From NCBI RefSeq assembly GCF_004357995.1, contig NZ_SMTK01000005.1:310001-374000 (forward strand): DNA of 64,000 nucleotides, written 5' to 3'. Source of the DNA: Arthrobacter crusticola. GTDB taxonomy: Bacteria > Actinomycetota > Actinomycetes > Actinomycetales > Micrococcaceae. This document shows positions 37,319 through 47,440 of the stretch, one piece after another. The first letter of the stretch is position 1. Each line of letters starts with the position of its first letter. The notes beneath the pieces were generated by a model, which saw nothing but the letters and a program-made list of their open reading frames with translations, searched no databases and was not told the DNA's origin. The position numbers and the translations under genes are program-made.

Positions 37319-37944
37319 GAGGGGTTGCCGTCCGGCCGGGGCGTGTCAGGGCCGGTTCCGGCGGCGCTTTCCCCGGCACCGCCGTCGCTGCTGCGCCGCC
37401 CATCCATGCCGATGCCGCGCAGGGTCATCAGGCACACCAGGATGACGCCGCTGACGACGGCGGAGTCGGCGATGTTGAAGATCGCGAAGTTGGGCAGGGC
37501 GATGAAGTCGACGACGTGCCCCTGCCCGAAGGACGGTTCACGGAAGAGACGGTCGGTGAGGTTGCCCAGCGCCCCGCCGAGCACGAGCCCCAGGGCGGCG
37601 GCCCAGCCCCACGAGGCGACCTTGCGGATCTGGGTCAGGATGGCCAGGGAGACAAGGGCCTGGACGATGGTGAAGATCCAGGTGACGTTGGTGCCGATCG
37701 AGAAGGCCGCGCCGGGGTTCCGGATGAAGTGCCAGTTCAGCAGCGGGGGCAGCACCGGTGTGATCGAGCCTTCGGTCATGGTGGAGACCACCCAGGCCTT
37801 GGTGACCTGGTCAAAAACGTAGGCGGCGAGCGTGCAGACCAGAAGCAGGACGGCGTACCGGGCCCGGACGCGCTTGCTGTGGCCGGGGCCGTCGGTCCGT
37901 TTCGTTTCCGCGGGGGTTCGCTCTGCCGGTGGATTCTCGCTCAT
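37315..37944 (-). CDS. lspA: Lipoprotein signal peptidase (SPase II)
   Basis: Membrane aspartyl protease that cleaves lipoprotein signal peptides. 209 residues from ATG 37944. A hydrophilic N-terminal tail of about 27 residues precedes four membrane segments. Family motifs: [21 protein letters not shown], and the catalytic-Asp regions GNLTDRLF and [10 protein letters not shown]-terminal Gly/Ser/Asp-rich tail ([11 protein letters not shown]) follows. An upstream in-frame ATG was rejected because it adds an unrelated sequence. Co-transcribed with rluD. Confidence 0.95.
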   Translation of the reverse strand: MSENPPAERTPAETKRTDGPGHSKRVRARYAVLLLVCTLAAYVFDQVTKAWVVSTMTEGSITPVLPPLLNWHFIRNPGAAFSIGTNVTWIFTIVQALVSLAILTQIRKVASWGWAAALGLVLGGALGNLTDRLFREPSFGQGHVVDFIALPNFAIFNIADSAVVSGVILVCLMTLRGIGMDGRRSSDGGAGESAAGTGPDTPRPDGNPS

Positions 37945-38040
37945 AACGCTTTCGTGCCGGGTGCATACGCTTCCGCACAACGGCAGAGGTATGGAACTGG
38001 TGGATCGGACTGTCGTGGGACGACTCCTCAAGGGTACGGC

Positions 38041-38070
38041 AAAGGCCGGCCCCTTTTCCGGGGCCGGCCT
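38041..38070 (-). terminator. Hairpin terminator downstream of divIVA
   Basis: An 11-bp stem AGGCCGGCCCC (38043-38053) pairs with 38060-38070. On the minus strand it is followed by TTT. It lies 60 bases after the divIVA stop and separates the dcw cluster from lspA-rluD. Confidence 0.75.
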
Positions 38071-38129
38071 CAATCCGGTACTGCGCTGCGGTGCCCTGCC
38101 GGCACCTCCGCGCGGCGCGCCCGAAGGGC

Positions 38130-38765
38130 TTAGGCGTCGGCCGTCTCCGAGGCCACCGATCCGCGGGAGTCGAGGTCGCGCAGCTGGCCCTCGATGTAGG
38201 CCTTGAGGCGTGAACGGTAGTCGCGCTCGAAGCTGCGGAGCTGCTCGACCTTGCGTTCCAGCACGCTCTTCTGCTGCTCGAGGGCGCCGAGGACCTTGCG
38301 GCTCTTGTCCTGGGCGTCGTTGACGAGGCTGCTGGCCTCGATCTGGGCTTCGGCGATGATCTTGTCGCGCTGCTCGACGCCTGCGTTGACGTACTCGTCG
38401 TGAAGCTTCTGGGCCATGGCGAGGACGCCGGCGGCGGACTCGGCGCTGGCAGCCGCGGGAACGGCGGCGGGCGAGGCGGTCTCGACGCGGGGCTCCGGCT
38501 TTGCTGGCTCGGGCCGCTTCTCCTCCTCGCGGACCTCTTCGGTCTTGGTGCTGGCGGCAACCGGGGCGGGGACCGTCCCGGTCGAGGCGGTGCCGGCGGG
38601 AGCGTCGGAGAGCCGGCGGCGCAGCTCCTCGTTCTCCTGGTTCAGACGGCGCAGTTCGACGACGATCTCGTCGAGGAAGTCATCCACCTCGTCCTGGTCG
38701 TAGCCCTCGCGGAACTTCGTCGGCTGGAACCTCTTATTGACAACATCTTCTGGCGTCAGGGCCAT
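38130..38765 (-). CDS. divIVA: DivIVA / Wag31 polar growth protein
   Basis: 211 residues. Coiled-coil scaffold that binds negatively curved membrane at poles and septum and directs polar wall synthesis in actinobacteria. The N-terminal MALTPEDVVNKRFQPTKFRE, then GYDQDEVDDFLDEIV, is the membrane-binding domain. Coiled coils are at about 25-55 and 105-200, with an Ala/Pro/Glu linker (about 56-100) between them. In related organisms it is phosphorylated by PknA/PknB at a Thr in the linker; the site is not obvious here. Last gene of the dcw cluster, followed by a terminator. Confidence 0.95.
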   Translation of the reverse strand: MALTPEDVVNKRFQPTKFREGYDQDEVDDFLDEIVVELRRLNQENEELRRRLSDAPAGTASTGTVPAPVAASTKTEEVREEEKRPEPAKPEPRVETASPAAVPAAASAESAAGVLAMAQKLHDEYVNAGVEQRDKIIAEAQIEASSLVNDAQDKSRKVLGALEQQKSVLERKVEQLRSFERDYRSRLKAYIEGQLRDLDSRGSVASETADA

Positions 38766-38843
38766 CTGGTCACCTCGTAGTGTTAAAGACCTGCCTGCCC
38801 GGGGGCGGACCTGCCTGCGGTACCGAATTGTGGACGTGAATAA

Positions 38844-38870
38844 CTGAATTCACATCAGAGTGGAATTCAG
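38844..38870. promoter_or_regulatory. Inverted repeat in the divIVA upstream region
   Basis: CTGAATTC (38844-38851) and GAATTCAG (38863-38870) form an 8-bp perfect repeat in an AT-rich 140-bp gap between yggT and divIVA. A minus-strand TAGATATAAG lies just upstream. It suggests a separate divIVA promoter with an operator. Confidence 0.4.
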
Positions 38871-38905
38871 CTTATATCTATTGGGACTCGAAAACTAAAC
38901 CGGGT

Positions 38906-39199
38906 CTATGCCGTGGCGAAACCCTGGGACACACCCATCAGGATCACCACGGCGAAAAACAACACAAGAAAAGCCAGGTCAAGGGAAACTCCCCCAATTC
39001 GCAGCGGCGGAATCACGCGACGCAAAGCTTTGATCGGCGGATCGGTCACTGCATAAATACCGGAGGCAACGACCAGCGCGATTTTCTGGGGACGCCAGCT
39101 TCGGGCGAAAATCTGGACGGCGTCGTAAATAATCCTGATGATCAGCGCAAGCTGGAACAACATCAGAACGAGGTAAATCAGGGCAAATACCAAACTCAC
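38906..39199 (-). CDS. yggT: YggT family membrane protein
   Basis: 97 residues with two hydrophobic regions (VFALIYLVLMLFQLALIIRIIYD and LDLAFLVLFFAVVILMGVSQG) and the family motif TDPPIKALRRVIPPLRIGGVSLD. YggT proteins lie between sepF and divIVA in most actinobacterial dcw clusters. They are thought to assist envelope or division functions, but the role is not settled. 60 bp after sepF. Confidence 0.92.
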   Translation of the reverse strand: MSLVFALIYLVLMLFQLALIIRIIYDAVQIFARSWRPQKIALVVASGIYAVTDPPIKALRRVIPPLRIGGVSLDLAFLVLFFAVVILMGVSQGFATA

Positions 39200-39259
39200 G
39201 GAGCGGTTCCAGTCCTTAGGGCCTTATCGGGGTCGGCAGGCACGGACAGCCGGCCGGCT

Positions 39260-39775
39260 TCAGCTCTGGTTGAAGAAGCTGGTCTGAGCTTCGCTGGCCT
39301 TCTGGTCCTCACCCAGAACTTCAATATACGACGGCGAGAGCAGGAACACCTTATTGGTGACCCTTTCGATGCTTCCGTGCAGTCCGAAGACCAGTCCCGC
39401 GGAGAAGTCGACGAGGCGCTTGGCATCGGATTCGCCCATGTCGGTGACGTTCATGATGACGGGGATGCCGTCGCGGAAACTCTCGCCGATCAGCTTCGCA
39501 TCGTTGTAGGAGCGGGGGTGGACGGTGGTGATCTGCCGCAGGGCGGAGTCGTCACGGGTCGACTGCACGCGCTTGATCGGTGTCACCGGGGCCCGGTACT
39601 CCTCGCTGGGGACGCTTCGTGGGACGGGTGCGGGTTCGGGACGGCGTTCGTCACGGTCATAATCCACTGCGTAATCCTCGTTCCTGCTGTGGGCGCTCTT
39701 CGCCTCGGGCTCGTAGTGCTCGTCACCATCGGCGAGCCCAAGGTAAATCATTGTCTTGCGCAGTGCGCCAGCCAT
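39260..39775 (-). CDS. sepF: Cell division protein SepF
   Basis: 171 residues from ATG 39775, which has AGGAG five bases upstream; the frame extends five codons further without a better site. N-terminal membrane-targeting helix [15 protein letters not shown], an acidic/Pro-rich linker, and the SepF core ([53 protein letters not shown]). SepF tethers FtsZ to the membrane and is essential where FtsA is absent; no ftsA is present in this cluster. Confidence 0.95.
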   Translation of the reverse strand: MAGALRKTMIYLGLADGDEHYEPEAKSAHSRNEDYAVDYDRDERRPEPAPVPRSVPSEEYRAPVTPIKRVQSTRDDSALRQITTVHPRSYNDAKLIGESFRDGIPVIMNVTDMGESDAKRLVDFSAGLVFGLHGSIERVTNKVFLLSPSYIEVLGEDQKASEAQTSFFNQS

Positions 39776-39867
39776 GGTAACTCCTGTCATTGAGAGAGTG
39801 GATACTTCGCTTCGTCCCGGTGCCGAAACCGCGCCCTGCGGGTCTCACTGCCGTCCCGGTGCAGACG

Positions 39868-40629
39868 CTACCGCACCGGCGGGCGGGGACCGAGCACATC
39901 TGAGCCAACCCGGAGGTGTGTCGCGCCCGCCTGGATGGCGGCCTCCAGGTCCCCGCTCATGCCGGCCGAGATGGCCGAGGCGCCGGGGTGGTCCGCCCGC
40001 AGGTCCGCGGAGATGCCGGCCAGGCGCTGGAAGGCCGGCAGCGGGTCGGCGCCCAGCGGTGCCACCGCCATGACGCCCTCGAGGTGCAGCCCCTGCACCC
40101 CTGCGAGCCGGGCGGCGATCTCGGGGACCTCCGATGGCGCGGCCCCTCCCCGTCCGCCGGCGCGGGCATCAGGGTCGAGGCTGACCTGGATGAAGCAGAG
40201 CAGCGCGGACCTCTGGGGAAGGCCGGCGCCGGAGCGGCGTTCGGCCTCGGTGCCCGCGGCCTTCGCCAGGGCCTCCGCCACCGAGGGCCGGTCCACGGAG
40301 TGCACCGCGGCGGCATAGCGGAGCACCGAGCGGGCCTTGTTGCTTTGCAGCTGACCGATGAAGTGCCAGCGCAGGTCAAGGTCGGCGGTCTCGGCGGCCT
40401 TTGCGGCGGCCTCCTGGTCCCGGTTCTCGCCCACGTCCCGCACACCGAGGCCGGAGAGCAGCCGCACGTCCGCGGCCGGGAAGAACTTCGTCACCACAAT
40501 CAGCCCCGGCGCGTCGGTCCGTCCCGCGGCGGCGCAGGCCGCCGAGATCCGCGCCCGTACCGCGCCCAGCCGCACGGCAAGTTCCTGCCGGCGCGCGCCC
40601 GCGTCCGCCGCCCCGTCCGTGCCGCTCAC
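39868..40629 (-). CDS. yggS: YggS family PLP homeostasis protein
   Basis: 253 residues from the GTG at 40629, which overlaps the pgeF stop by 4 bp (GTGA). PLP-binding Lys K48 in IVVTKFFPA. GENRDQEAAAKA, WHFIGQLQSNKA, SVD and the phosphate-binding SAGMSGDLEAAI are family hallmarks. PLPBP/YggS proteins buffer pyridoxal phosphate and have no known enzymatic activity. The gene's place next to pgeF and sepF is the standard dcw tail. Confidence 0.92.
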   Translation of the reverse strand: MSGTDGAADAGARRQELAVRLGAVRARISAACAAAGRTDAPGLIVVTKFFPAADVRLLSGLGVRDVGENRDQEAAAKAAETADLDLRWHFIGQLQSNKARSVLRYAAAVHSVDRPSVAEALAKAAGTEAERRSGAGLPQRSALLCFIQVSLDPDARAGGRGGAAPSEVPEIAARLAGVQGLHLEGVMAVAPLGADPLPAFQRLAGISADLRADHPGASAISAGMSGDLEAAIQAGATHLRVGSDVLGPRPPVR

Positions 40630-41330
40630 GTGCGCCAGACCAGGCCGGCGAGCCGGCCGGCACCGGGTTCCCTGCGGTGGGAGAACAGCCGGGGGTTCTC
40701 GAGCGTGCACGCCGAGGATCCCGACGGCACCGCCGCCACGTCGACGCCCGCCTCGCGCAGCTGCTGCCGCACCGCGGCCGGCAGGTCGAGCGCCGGGGTG
40801 CCCTGCCGCGTCTGGGCGTAGGAGGCCGGGACGGCGGCGGCAACTTCGTCCCTCATCTCGGCCGGCACCTCGTAGCACCGCCCGCACACCGACGGACCGA
40901 TCCAGGCGGTGAGCTCCCGGGCACCGTGGGCGCGCAGGCCCGCCACGGCGTTGGGCACGATGCCGGTCAGCACGCCCCTGCGTCCGGCATGGACGACGGC
41001 GGTCGCCGGGCCGGAGCGGTCGGCCAGGACAATGGGAACGCAGTCCGCCACGAGGACTGCCAGCGCCTGGCTCCCGTCCGGACTGAGCAGGGCGTCGGCC
41101 TCCGGCGGGCTCCAATCGGCGGAGCCGGCCGGCACCTCGGCCACAGTACTCGAGTGCACCTGGGTCATGAACCGCAGGGAACCGGGTGCCACGCCCATCG
41201 CCGCCTCCACCCGTGCCCGGTTACCGGCCGCCGCCGAGGGCCGCCCGAGGTTGAGTGCGAGGTTGCCGGCAGCGGAATCGGTGAAGGCGGCGTGCAGCCC
41301 GGGCTGCACGCCGCCTTGCCAGAAGAACAT
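40626..41330 (-). CDS. pgeF: Peptidoglycan editing factor PgeF (YlmD, laccase-domain family)
   Basis: 234 residues. Metal-binding residues of the family are seen: H59 (TQVHSS), C97 (VADCVPI) and H114 (VVHAGRRGV), and GPSVCGRCYEVP. In E. coli PgeF removes wrongly incorporated L-Ser from peptidoglycan precursors; purine-nucleoside activity is reported for other members. It lies 16 bp after ftsZ and overlaps yggS by 4 bp, so it is translated with the division genes. Confidence 0.92.
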   Translation of the reverse strand: MFFWQGGVQPGLHAAFTDSAAGNLALNLGRPSAAAGNRARVEAAMGVAPGSLRFMTQVHSSTVAEVPAGSADWSPPEADALLSPDGSQALAVLVADCVPIVLADRSGPATAVVHAGRRGVLTGIVPNAVAGLRAHGARELTAWIGPSVCGRCYEVPAEMRDEVAAAVPASYAQTRQGTPALDLPAAVRQQLREAGVDVAAVPSGSSACTLENPRLFSHRREPGAGRLAGLVWRT

Positions 41331-41346
41331 CCGCAGGAGATCCCGG

Positions 41347-42537
41347 TTACTTCAGGAAGTCGGGCACGTCGAGGTCGTCCGAGCGGCCCGAGGAGAGGTC
41401 AGGCTCCACCACGGCGGGCAGGTCGACGTCGAAGCCGGCATCGGCGGGCACCGCGTTGGACTGGGCGAAGCGCTGCTGGGACCACGCGCCCAGGCCCGCG
41501 GAGGCCGGCGCGGCGGCACGGGCGGTGTCGCCGCCGACCGTGGGGGCCGCAGCGGGCTTGACCGCAGGTACTGCAGGCTGCGAGGTCGCATCGACCTGGT
41601 CGAAGCCGGCGGCGATCACGGTGACGCGGGCCTCGTCGCCGAGGGCGTCGTCGATCACCGCACCGAAGATGATATTGGCCTCCGGGTGGGCGACCTCCTG
41701 CACCAGCCGGGCCGCCTCGTTGATCTCGAAGAGGCCGAGGTCGGAGCCGCCCTGGATGGACAGCAGCACGCCGTGCGCGCCGTCGATCGAGGCCTCAAGC
41801 AGCGGCGAGGCGATCGCGAGTTCGGCGGCCTTCACGGCACGGTCCTCGCCGCGCGCGGAGCCGATGCCCATGAGGGCCGAGCCCGCACCCTGCATGACCG
41901 ACTTGACGTCGGCGAAGTCGAGGTTGATCAGGCCGGGGGTGGTGATCAGGTCGGTGATGCCCTGCACACCGGAAAGGAGCACCTGGTCGGCGGAACGGAA
42001 CGCATCGAGCATCGACACATTGCGGTCGCTGATCGAGAGCAGGCGGTCGTTCGGAATGACGATGAGGGTGTCGACCTCGTCGCGCAGGGTGTCGATACCC
42101 GACTCGGCCTGGTTGGACCGGCGGCGGCCCTCGAAGGTGAACGGCCGGGTGACGACGCCGATGGTCAGCGCGCCGAGCGACCGGGCGATGCGGGCCACGA
42201 CGGGCGCACCGCCGGTGCCCGTGCCACCGCCCTCACCGGCGGTGACGAAGACCATGTCGGCCCCGCGCAGCACCTCTTCGATCTCCTCGGAGTGGTCCTC
42301 GGCCGCCCTGCGGCCGACCTCCGGGTCCGCGCCGGCGCCGAGCCCGCGCGTCAGTTCCCGTCCGACGTCGAGCTTCACGTCGGCGTCGCTCATCAGCAGC
42401 GCCTGCGCGTCGGTGTTGATGGCGATGAACTCCACCCCACGGAGTCCCACCTCGATCATCCGGTTGATGGCGTTTACGCCGCCCCCGCCGATGCCGACGA
42501 CCTTGATGACGGCCAAGTAATTCTGCGGTGCTGCCAC
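41347..42537 (-). CDS. ftsZ: Cell division protein FtsZ
   Basis: 396-residue tubulin-like GTPase that forms the Z ring. N-terminus [27 protein letters not shown], tubulin signature [14 protein letters not shown]7 loop [12 protein letters not shown] variable Ala/Pro linker (about 320-370) is followed by the conserved C-terminal tail [10 protein letters not shown], the contact for SepF (and FtsW). A 206-bp gap upstream with TTGACA and an inverted repeat suggests its own promoter. Confidence 0.98.
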   Translation of the reverse strand: MAAPQNYLAVIKVVGIGGGGVNAINRMIEVGLRGVEFIAINTDAQALLMSDADVKLDVGRELTRGLGAGADPEVGRRAAEDHSEEIEEVLRGADMVFVTAGEGGGTGTGGAPVVARIARSLGALTIGVVTRPFTFEGRRRSNQAESGIDTLRDEVDTLIVIPNDRLLSISDRNVSMLDAFRSADQVLLSGVQGITDLITTPGLINLDFADVKSVMQGAGSALMGIGSARGEDRAVKAAELAIASPLLEASIDGAHGVLLSIQGGSDLGLFEINEAARLVQEVAHPEANIIFGAVIDDALGDEARVTVIAAGFDQVDATSQPAVPAVKPAAAPTVGGDTARAAAPASAGLGAWSQQRFAQSNAVPADAGFDVDLPAVVEPDLSSGRSDDLDVPDFLK

Positions 42538-42616
42538 GTCCTGTGTCCCTTGTTCGAATCTGTGCGCTGTTGTCTGGGGTTACACCCGGCCGGAACCGGC
42601 TTCAACCTTCACTCGG

Positions 42617-42657
42617 CATAACGTTAACTCTCAGGTTGAGGGTTAATGTTATGTCAA
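42617..42657 (-). promoter_or_regulatory. Probable ftsZ promoter with inverted repeat
   Basis: On the minus strand TTGACA (42652-42657) begins an 11-bp inverted repeat CATAAC[G/A]TTAA (42617-42627 with 42643-42653, one mismatch). The stretch is markedly AT-rich for this genome, and the ftsZ start lies 80 bases downstream. A -10 at ideal spacing is not clear. Confidence 0.5.
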
Positions 42658-42743
42658 GTAACTTCTATCTGAGACGCTATGGGCACCGGGAGTGTTCTGC
42701 AATGACCGGTGCCGCGTGTCGCCTTGTTTCTTTCAAATCCCGC

Positions 42744-43580
42744 TCACCGGGTCACCGGACGGTCGGGGGTGCTGACGTCGAATTCCTTCACCGGTGGATC
42801 CGATGCCGGGACCTTCAGCAGGGCCGAGAGGACCTTCGCCTTCGCGGTGTTGCGTTCCGCGCTCCCCCAAAAGATCTTCTGGTTGCCGGTCAGCGAAAGC
42901 GAAACCGAGTCCACGCTTCGGGCGGAGGCGTGGTTGAGGCGGGACAGGATGTCGGGGGGCAGGTCGGCCAGCACCGCGGTGATCGAGCGGAAGACCTCCG
43001 AATTGACCGCCTCCGTGCCGCCGTCGATCAGCGGAAGCTTCACCGCCGCCCGGTCCGCCACGGTCTTCAGCTGCCGGCCCTCCGAGTCGATCAGGATGAA
43101 CTGCTTGTCCTTCTGCACGATGGCCACCGGCACCCGTTCGCGGATGGTGACCACGAGGGTTGATGGCGGCTCGGCCGCCACGCGCACCTCCTCGATGGGC
43201 GCCTTGTCCCGCAGGAGGCCTTCGACCTTCCCGTCCGGGAGCCGGGTGAGCGAGGTGCCCTTGAGCGGCTCGAGCGCCGCGGTCACCTCCTCGGTGGAGA
43301 CCAGCGTGTTGCCCTCGACCCGCAGGTGCTTCAGCGCCAGGGCCGGAGAGAAGATCAGATACGCGAGCAGGCCGCCCACCACCAGGACTCCGGCCAGGAG
43401 GCTCCACAGCAGCACCCGCCGCCGGCGCCGGGCCGGGGGTTCCGGAAATTCAAGGACTGTCGCTCCGACCGGCTCCGCGTCCTCCCGGGGCAGCACGGAG
43501 ACCTTGCCCGAGTTGGCCCGCGCACCGCCGGCGGCACCGGTTCCAGCGACGGCCGGACCTGTTGGCTTCTTAGGCGTCAT
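42744..43580 (-). CDS. ftsQ: Cell division protein FtsQ/DivIB
   Basis: 278 residues. Cytoplasmic Pro/Ala-rich head, basic stop (PPARRRRR), a single membrane span (VLLWSLLAGVLVVGGLLAYLIF, about 55-76), then the extracellular POTRA domain (LKHLRVEGNTLVSTEEVTAAL) and the beta domain (VTIRERVPVAIVQKDKQFILID). It forms the FtsQ-FtsL-FtsB-like complex that activates FtsW/FtsI. Its start lies inside the murC 3' end (11-bp overlap). Confidence 0.93.
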   Translation of the reverse strand: MTPKKPTGPAVAGTGAAGGARANSGKVSVLPREDAEPVGATVLEFPEPPARRRRRVLLWSLLAGVLVVGGLLAYLIFSPALALKHLRVEGNTLVSTEEVTAALEPLKGTSLTRLPDGKVEGLLRDKAPIEEVRVAAEPPSTLVVTIRERVPVAIVQKDKQFILIDSEGRQLKTVADRAAVKLPLIDGGTEAVNSEVFRSITAVLADLPPDILSRLNHASARSVDSVSLSLTGNQKIFWGSAERNTAKAKVLSALLKVPASDPPVKEFDVSTPDRPVTR

Positions 43581-45021
43581 CGTCCGCCGTTCCGGTGCCT
43601 TCCCGGGCGCGGAGGGCCTCGACCAGCCCGGAGGCCAGGTGCGTGACGTCTCCGGCGCCGACGGTGAGGATGATGTCGCCGGCGGAGGCGCGGGCGGCCA
43701 CCTCGCGGACGGCGGCCTGCTGATCCTGGATGTATCCCCCGGGCCGGGTGAGCTTCCCGGCGATCAGGTCGCTGGTGATCCCCGGGATCGGGTCCTCGCG
43801 GGCGGGGTAGATGGGCAGCAGCGTCGCCGAGTCCGCCGTGTCCAGGGCGGCGGCGAACCCGTCGGCGAACTCGCGCGTGCGGGAGAAAAGGTGGGGCTGG
43901 AACAGCACGTGCACCGCATGCCCGGCGGCGACGGTACGGGCGGCGGCCAGGGCCGCGGCAACCTCCGTGGGGTGGTGGGCGTAGTCGTCGAAGACCCTCA
44001 CCCCCGCGCCCCCGCCGCGGGCCTCGAAGCGCCGGGCCGCCCCGGAGAACGAGGCGAGGCCCTCCGCGGCGACCGCGGGGTCCACGCCGAGCTCGAGGCC
44101 GACGGCGAACGCCGCCGCGGCGTTGAGGATGTTGTGGGTCCCCGGCACGCTCAGCTGGAGCTCCTGCTGGGCGTCGAGGCCGTCGACGGCGAAGGAGAGC
44201 ACACTGTTGGAGGTGCTGCCCAGCGCACGGGTGGAGCCCAACTGAATGTCGGCGGTCGGCGAGTACCCGTACGTGCGCACCCGGCGGGTCGCGGCGGCAG
44301 CGGCGGCCAGGGCGGCCGCTCCGGGATCGTCGGCGCAGGCAATGAGCACGCCGTCCTCGGGCAGGAGGCCGACGAACTGTTCGAAGACCGCCGTGACGGC
44401 GGCCGCCGTGCCGTAGTGGTCGAGGTGGTCCGCTTCGACGTTGGTCACCACGGCGATCTGCGGGCTGTAGTTCAGGAACGAGCCATCCGATTCGTCGGCT
44501 TCCGCAACGAACACGTCCCCGCCGGACCAGCGGGCGTTGACGCCCAGGGCCGCGACGTCGCCGCCGATGGCGAAGGAGGGCTCGCGCCCGGCCGCCTGCA
44601 GCAGGACGGTGATCATCGCCGTCGTCGTGGTCTTTCCGTGGGTTCCGGCGACGGCGATGACCCGCTGGCCGGCCATGGCCGCAGCGAGGGCCTCGGAGCG
44701 GTGCTGGATGGTGATGCCGCGGTGGCGGGCCTCGAGCAGTTCGGGGTTGTCGGGCCGGATGGCCGAGGAGATGACCACCTGGCTGGCGCCGGCGACGTTC
44801 TCGGCCCGGTGGCCGACGTGGACCTCGGCGCCGAGGGCGGCCAGGGACCTCAGGGACTTGGAGTCCGCTGCGTCCGAGCCGGAGACGGGGATGCCCTGGC
44901 CGAGCAGGACCCGGGCGACGGCCGACATGCCGGCGCCGCCGAGGCCGATGAAGTGGACACGCCCGGCGGTGGGGCCGGCCGGCCGCCGCTCCGGGACGGA
45001 TTCCTGGGTGATGCCGGTCAT
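43570..45021 (-). CDS. murC: UDP-N-acetylmuramate-L-alanine ligase
   Basis: 483 residues. Adds L-Ala to UDP-MurNAc, the first amino acid of the peptide stem. N-terminal Rossmann domain [21 protein letters not shown] loop [24 protein letters not shown] and [11 protein letters not shown] are all family motifs, then the C-terminal ligase domain with [10 protein letters not shown]. The murG stop and murC start overlap by 4 bp (ATGA). No murB is present in this cluster. Confidence 0.97.
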   Translation of the reverse strand: MTGITQESVPERRPAGPTAGRVHFIGLGGAGMSAVARVLLGQGIPVSGSDAADSKSLRSLAALGAEVHVGHRAENVAGASQVVISSAIRPDNPELLEARHRGITIQHRSEALAAAMAGQRVIAVAGTHGKTTTTAMITVLLQAAGREPSFAIGGDVAALGVNARWSGGDVFVAEADESDGSFLNYSPQIAVVTNVEADHLDHYGTAAAVTAVFEQFVGLLPEDGVLIACADDPGAAALAAAAAATRRVRTYGYSPTADIQLGSTRALGSTSNSVLSFAVDGLDAQQELQLSVPGTHNILNAAAAFAVGLELGVDPAVAAEGLASFSGAARRFEARGGGAGVRVFDDYAHHPTEVAAALAAARTVAAGHAVHVLFQPHLFSRTREFADGFAAALDTADSATLLPIYPAREDPIPGITSDLIAGKLTRPGGYIQDQQAAVREVAARASAGDIILTVGAGDVTHLASGLVEALRAREGTGTADDDA

Positions 45022-46127
45022 GATGAGGCTCCTGCCGCGTCGAGGACGAGCCGGGCCATGGTCCGGTCAGCATCGCGAATACCCTGCGCCGCGGCGGCAC
45101 GGGCCATCCGGTCAAGGGCCGCGGGTTCCTTCAGGAGGGTGAGGACCTCCGAGCTCAGCCGCGCCGGTGTGAGGTCGGCATCGGAAATCAGCACCGCTCC
45201 CCCGTCGGCGGTGAGGGCTGCGGCGTTCAGGGCCTGCTCGCCGTTGCCGTGGGCGAGGGGAACGAGGATCGAGGGCAGCCCCACGGCGCTGATCTCGCAG
45301 ACGGTGGCGGCACCTGCCCGGGCCACGAGCAGGTCGGCGGCGGCGTACACGGCCTCCATGTCGTCGACGTACTCGAGCTGGTGGTAGCCCGGCAGCGTGA
45401 GCGGGGAGCCGTCTGAGGCGGTGATCGTCTTGCCGCGGCCAGTGATGTGGAGGATCTGGATCCCCTCGGCGCACAGGCCGGGGGCGGCCGCGGCGGCGGC
45501 GCGGTTGATGCTCAGGGCCCCGGAGGAGCCGCCGGTGATGATGAGCGTCGGGCGTGCCGGGTCGAGCCCCAGTGCCCGCCGGGCGGACTCGCGTGCGGTT
45601 GCCCGGTCCAGTCCGGCGATGGCGCGGCGCATGGGCATGCCCACCCACTGGGCCTTGGGCAGCCGGGTGTCCCGGAACGCCACGGCGACGGTCCCGGCGA
45701 TGCGGGCGCCCAGCCGGTTGGCGATGCCCGGGCGGGCATTGGCCTCGTGGATCACCAGCGGCACGCGCCGCAGGAATGCCGCCAGGTACAGCGGCGCGGC
45801 GACGTAGCCGCCAACCCCGACGACCACCGAGGGCCGGACCGTGTCGAGGATGCGCAGCGCCTGCCGGATGGCCCCGGCCAGGCGGTAGGGCAGCTTGAGC
45901 AGGTCGGTGGAGGGCCGTCTTGGCAGCGGCACCCGATCGATGGTCTCCAGGTCGTAGCCGGCGGCCGGCACGAGCCGGGTCTCCATGCCGGACTCGGTCC
46001 CGACGGCGGTGATCCGGGTACCGGGGGCGAGGTCGGTGATGGCGTCGGCGATGGCCAGCAGGGGGCTGATGTGGCCGGCGGTGCCGCCGCCGGCCAGGAC
46101 GACGGACACGGGTGTCGGGGGGGTCAT
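45018..46127 (-). CDS. murG: UDP-GlcNAc: lipid I N-acetylglucosaminyltransferase
   Basis: 369 residues from ATG 46127 (overlapping the ftsW stop by 4 bp; a longer open frame upstream is rejected). Converts lipid I to lipid II at the inner membrane face. Donor/acceptor motifs: [40 protein letters not shown], and the C-domain [12 protein letters not shown] and [23 protein letters not shown] fold of the expected length. Confidence 0.97.
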   Translation of the reverse strand: MTPPTPVSVVLAGGGTAGHISPLLAIADAITDLAPGTRITAVGTESGMETRLVPAAGYDLETIDRVPLPRRPSTDLLKLPYRLAGAIRQALRILDTVRPSVVVGVGGYVAAPLYLAAFLRRVPLVIHEANARPGIANRLGARIAGTVAVAFRDTRLPKAQWVGMPMRRAIAGLDRATARESARRALGLDPARPTLIITGGSSGALSINRAAAAAAPGLCAEGIQILHITGRGKTITASDGSPLTLPGYHQLEYVDDMEAVYAAADLLVARAGAATVCEISAVGLPSILVPLAHGNGEQALNAAALTADGGAVLISDADLTPARLSSEVLTLLKEPAALDRMARAAAAQGIRDADRTMARLVLDAAGASS

Positions 46128-47440
46128 GACGCTGCGGTTTCGCTTTCGGTCTTGATGAAGGTCGCGGGCATCCGCCGGGCGAAGGAGAGCAGGACGCCCA
46201 CCGCGGCGAGGGTGAAGGTCAGCGCCGACCCGCCGTAGGAGATGAAGGGCAGGGGGACGCCGATCACCGGCAGCAGGCCGGTCACCATGCCGACGTTGAC
46301 GAAGGCCTGGCCGATCAGCCACACCAGGATGGACCCCATCAGGATACGCACGAACGGGTCGCTGTAGCGCATGGCGACCTGGATGGTGGCCACCGCGAGG
46401 ATTCCGAACAGGGCCACGACGACGATGGCGCCGACGAGGCCGAACTCCTCACCGATGATGGCGAAGATGAAGTCGTTGTGCGCCTCGGGGATCCAGTTCC
46501 ATTTCTGGCGGCTCTGGCCGATGCCCACCCCGAACCATCCGCCCGAGGCCATGGCGAACAGGCCGTTGTCGGACTGCAGGCACAGGTCCGCGCCGTCCTC
46601 GCAGTTCAGCCGCAGCCAGGCGCTGATGCGCCCGCCGCGGTTGGCACTGGTGGCCACCATGAGAGTTCCGACGAGCGCTGCGCCGACGCCGGCGAGGAGG
46701 AACATCTTCAGCGGTGCCCCGGCGAAGAACAGGGCCGCGGCGGCGATCATCATGAGGATCATCCCGGTGCCGAGGTCGCCGCCTAGCAGCACCAGGCCGA
46801 TGGGCAGCCCGCCCAGGGGCAGGGCGGGAATCAGGGCGTGCTTCCAGTCCCGGATCAGTCCCTTCTTGCGCTCGAGGACCGTGGCGAACCACAGGGCCAG
46901 CGCAAGTTTGGCCGGCTCGGAGGGCTGGAAGGACTGGTTGCCGATCATGATCCAGTTCTTATTGCCGTTGATGCTGACCCCGATGACCAGCACGAGGATC
47001 AGCAGCACCACCGCCACGCCCAGCCCGGGCCAGGCCAGGGCCTTGTAGAGCCGCGGTCCGACGCGGGAGAGGATGAACATCAGCACCACGCCGGCACCGG
47101 CCCACACCGCCTGCTTCAGGAAGAGGTCGAATTCCTCCTTGCCCTCGGAGATCGCCTCGACAGAGGACGCCGAGAGCACCATGAGCAAGCCGATGGCCGT
47201 CAGGGCGAGGGCAGCGCCGAGAATCAGGTAGTAGCTGGAGCCGCTGGGCCTGCGGTCGGTTCCCTCGAGGAAGCGCCAGCCCCGTGCCGCTGCTGCCCTG
47301 ATGCCGCGGCGCGGTGCCGGAGGCGCGGGGACGGCGGGGGTGGTGGCCCTGGGCGCACCGGCGGCACGCCCGGCCGCTGCGCCGGCGGTGCGGGCAGCCG
47401 CAGGCCTGCGCCCGGGGTGCCGGGTGGGGGTGGTAACCAT
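46124..47440 (-). CDS. ftsW: Septal peptidoglycan glycosyltransferase FtsW
   Basis: 438-residue SEDS-family membrane protein, polymerises lipid II at the septum with FtsI. An unusually long basic/Ala-rich cytoplasmic N-terminus (about 60 residues: [16 protein letters not shown]...) precedes about ten spans. Family motifs: [35 protein letters not shown] and the C-terminal [20 protein letters not shown]. The start codon directly follows the murD stop (no gap), indicating translational coupling. Confidence 0.95.
   Translation of the reverse strand: MVTTPTRHPGRRPAAARTAGAAAGRAAGAPRATTPAVPAPPAPRRGIRAAAARGWRFLEGTDRRPSGSSYYLILGAALALTAIGLLMVLSASSVEAISEGKEEFDLFLKQAVWAGAGVVLMFILSRVGPRLYKALAWPGLGVAVVLLILVLVIGVSINGNKNWIMIGNQSFQPSEPAKLALALWFATVLERKKGLIRDWKHALIPALPLGGLPIGLVLLGGDLGTGMILMMIAAAALFFAGAPLKMFLLAGVGAALVGTLMVATSANRGGRISAWLRLNCEDGADLCLQSDNGLFAMASGGWFGVGIGQSRQKWNWIPEAHNDFIFAIIGEEFGLVGAIVVVALFGILAVATIQVAMRYSDPFVRILMGSILVWLIGQAFVNVGMVTGLLPVIGVPLPFISYGGSALTFTLAAVGVLLSFARRMPATFIKTESETAAS

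Noticed and set aside
42709..45387. 892-codon plus-strand open frame
   Set aside because: Antisense of ftsQ, murC and murG; no recognisable domain and no ribosome site.
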